From positions 384,949-448,948 of the forward strand of contig JAWKWL010000004.1 of assembly GCA_041397525.1 (NCBI GenBank): a DNA stretch of 64,000 nt. Reading direction: 5' to 3'. The DNA comes from BOKV01 sp041397525 (GTDB taxonomy: Bacteria > Pseudomonadota > Alphaproteobacteria > Rhizobiales > Rhizobiaceae). The position numbers were made by a program, and so were the translations under genes. Shown here piece after piece: positions 62,058-64,000 of this stretch. The notes beneath the pieces were generated by a model that saw only the letters and a list, made by a program, of their open reading frames with translations, made no database searches and was not told where the DNA came from. Each line of letters opens with the position of its first letter. Position 1 is the stretch's first letter.

Positions 62058-64000
62058 TCAGCCTGCGTATTTCGCCTGGATTTCCTGCGAAACAGCGGAC
62101 GGGACTGGTGAATAGTGATCGAAATGCATGGTGTACTGGGCGCGGCCCTGTGACATTGAACGCAGCGTATCGACATATTTGAACATGTTCGCCAGCGGTA
62201 CATGGGCATTGATGACGGTAGCAATACCGCGCATTTCCTGTCCCTGGATCTGGCCGCGACGGGAGTTCAGATCGCCGATAACGTCGCCGACATAATCTTC
62301 CGGCGTCACGACTTCCACTCGCATCACCGGTTCGAGAAGCTGTGCACCAGCTTCCTTTGCAGCTTCGCGGAATGCAGCGCGCGATGCGATTTCGAAGGCG
62401 AGAACACTCGAGTCAACATCATGGAAGGCACCGTCGATCAGTGTCGCCTTGACGCCGAGCATCGGGAAGCCGGCAAGCGGACCGTTGTTCATGACGCTTT
62501 CGATACCCTTCTGGACGCCAGGAATGTATTCCTTCGGAACTGCGCCGCCGACGATCTTCGATTCGAACTGGAATTCTTCGCTCTCCGGGTTCGGTTCGAA
62601 AACCAGCTTCACGCGGGCGAACTGGCCGGTACCACCGGTCTGCTTCTTGTGCGTGTAGTCCTTCTCGGTCTTGCGCGTGATGGTTTCGCGATAGGCAACC
62701 TGCGGCGCACCGACATTGGCCTCTACCTTGAACTCACGACGCATGCGGTCGACCAGAATGTCGAGATGCAGTTCGCCCATGCCGGCGATGATGGTCTGGC
62801 CGGATTCTTCATCGGTCTTGACGCGGAATGAAGGATCTTCAGCTGCCAGGCGATTGAGCGCCAAGCCCATCTTTTCCTGGTCGCCCTTGGTCTTGGGCTC
62901 GATCGCGATCTGGATGACCGGCTCGGGGAATTCCATGCGCTCGAGAATGACCGGCTTCAACGGATCGCAGAGCGTGTCGCCAGTAGTGGTTTCCTTGAGG
63001 CCTGCAAGCGCCACGATGTCGCCGGCGAACGCTTCCTCGATGTCTTCACGCGAGTTGGAATGCATCTGCAGCATGCGACCGATGCGCTCGCGCTTTTCCT
63101 TGACGGTGTTTATCAGGGAGGTGCCCTTTTCCAGCTTGCCGGAATAAATGCGGCAGAAGGTCAGGGAGCCAACGAAAGGATCGTTCATTATCTTGAAGGC
63201 CAGCATTGAAAGCGGCTCTTCGTCGGACGACTTGCGGACCATTTCCGAATCGTCCTTCGGATTGATGCCCCTGATCGCCGGAACCTCGGATGGAGAGGGA
63301 AGGAAATCTACAACACCGTCGAGAAGCGGCTGGACGCCCTTGTTCTTGAAGGCGGAACCGCAGAACATCGGGAAGAACTTGACAGCAATCGTGCCTTTGC
63401 GGATCAGCGAGCGCAGTTCGTCATTGGACGGCATTTCACCTTCGAGATAACGCTCAAGCGCGCCCTCGTCCATTTCGACTGCGGTCTCGATCATCTTCTC
63501 GCGGAATTCTTCCGCCTTGGCCTGCATGTCGGCAGGAATATCCAGCACATCCCATTCAGCGCCAAGATTTTCAGACTTCCAGACCAGAGCCTTCATCTCG
63601 ATGAGGTCGATGACACCGGCAAATTCGCTTTCAGCACCGATTGGCAGCTGCAGAACAATGGCCGTCGCGCCCAGGCGGGTCTTGATCATCTCGACCGAAC
63701 GATAAAAATCGGCACCGATCTTGTCCATCTTGTTGCAGAAGATCATGCGCGGGACATGATATTTGTCGGCCTGGCGCCATACGGTTTCAGTCTGCGGCTC
63801 AACACCGGCATTGGCATCGAGAAGCGCGATCGCGCCGTCGAGAACGCGCAGCGAACGCTCAACTTCAATGGTGAAGTCAACGTGTCCAGGTGTGTCGCTG
63901 ATGTTGAAGCGGCGCTTCTTGCCATCGCGGCCGGCCCAGAATGTGGTTGTCGCAGCCGACGTGATGGTGATGCCACGCTCCTGCTCCTGCTCCATCCAGT
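62058..64000 (-). CDS. fusA: Elongation factor G, truncated by the window edge
   Basis: Translocase GTPase. About 647 of roughly 695 residues are visible; the first 45-50, including the P-loop, lie beyond base 64000. The frame begins with WMEQEQERGITITSAATT (switch I/G2), then SDTPGHVDFTIEVERSL (G3) and FCNKMDKIGADF (G4). Domain IV has GGTGQFARVKLVFEP and domain V EPVMRVEVVTPEDYVGDVIG. The stop is at 62058-62060. Intact as far as visible, in contrast to its downstream neighbours. Confidence 0.97.
   Translation of the reverse strand, partial: WMEQEQERGITITSAATTTFWAGRDGKKRRFNISDTPGHVDFTIEVERSLRVLDGAIALLDANAGVEPQTETVWRQADKYHVPRMIFCNKMDKIGADFYRSVEMIKTRLGATAIVLQLPIGAESEFAGVIDLIEMKALVWKSENLGAEWDVLDIPADMQAKAEEFREKMIETAVEMDEGALERYLEGEMPSNDELRSLIRKGTIAVKFFPMFCGSAFKNKGVQPLLDGVVDFLPSPSEVPAIRGINPKDDSEMVRKSSDEEPLSMLAFKIMNDPFVGSLTFCRIYSGKLEKGTSLINTVKEKRERIGRMLQMHSNSREDIEEAFAGDIVALAGLKETTTGDTLCDPLKPVILERMEFPEPVIQIAIEPKTKGDQEKMGLALNRLAAEDPSFRVKTDEESGQTIIAGMGELHLDILVDRMRREFKVEANVGAPQVAYRETITRKTEKDYTHKKQTGGTGQFARVKLVFEPNPESEEFQFESKIVGGAVPKEYIPGVQKGIESVMNNGPLAGFPMLGVKATLIDGAFHDVDSSVLAFEIASRAAFREAAKEAGAQLLEPVMRVEVVTPEDYVGDVIGDLNSRRGQIQGQEMRGIATVINAHVPLANMFKYVDTLRSMSQGRAQYTMHFDHYSPVPSAVSQEIQAKYAG

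Noticed and set aside
1..64000. CRISPR arrays, insertion sequences, prophage genes, rRNA genes
   Set aside because: I looked for regular direct repeats, transposase-like frames and rRNA signatures and found none.

Overview
The window is chromosomal core DNA from an alphaproteobacterium, most likely of the order Hyphomicrobiales (Rhizobiales). The signs are the gene sets topA-rnr-DUF983-NUDIX-MFS-rpmG-pleD-divK and DUF3572-dinB, a MipZ division ATPase, an EipB-type envelope protein, the clpS-clpA pair, ATP12 and phasin genes, and adk placed between secY and rpsM. There are no phage genes, insertion sequences, CRISPR arrays or rRNA genes. One tRNA gene is present, tRNA-Leu(GAG).

Layout. 0-7 kb (+): 3' part of topA, then rnr, a DUF983 membrane protein, a NUDIX hydrolase, an MFS transporter and rpmG with its own promoter and terminator. 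7.5-9.2 kb (-): the cell-cycle signalling pair pleD and divK. 9.4-16.8 kb: DUF3572, dinB, a frameshifted TadG-like pilus/VWA protein, eipB, a glycerophosphodiester phosphodiesterase, a DUF482 acyltransferase-like protein, a HIT protein and a very acidic protein. 17-20.8 kb (-): clpA, clpS and a phasin with two candidate PhaR operators. 21-31.7 kb: a D,D-carboxypeptidase with a SPOR domain, a membrane DnaJ plus VWA pair, mipZ, DUF1489, a rhodanese, a 47-residue membrane protein, a DUF1624 membrane protein, GNAT, ICMT-like, MerR, DUF805, an alpha/beta hydrolase and mgtE. 31.8-37.8 kb: a Tat-exported molybdenum hydroxylase pair, a HerA-like ATPase, tRNA-Leu and lipB. 37.9-46.3 kb (mostly -): an internally duplicated unknown protein, a coupled ATP12-HAD-RluC-CrcB operon, two small membrane-protein genes, a small Cys protein, rarA and a Do-family protease. 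46.4-64 kb (-): the contiguous str-S10-spc-alpha ribosomal operon from fusA (cut by the window edge) to rplQ.

The strongest anomaly is in that operon. From about 50.73 to 61.56 kb nearly every ribosomal gene is broken by small insertions or deletions, often compensated within the gene. The flanking genes (fusA, adk, rpsM, rpsK, rpoA, rplQ) are clean. These genes are essential and every fragment still matches its family, so the simplest reading is a stretch of poor consensus sequence, not decay or recoding. Affected genes are given here at their full inferred extents.

I found no convincing new multi-gene system. The candidates worth a look are the tandem-repeat protein at 37.9-38.9 kb, the overlapping membrane pair at 42.26-42.95 kb, the small membrane ORFs at 26.2 and 39.2 kb, and the structured intergenic region after rpmG.
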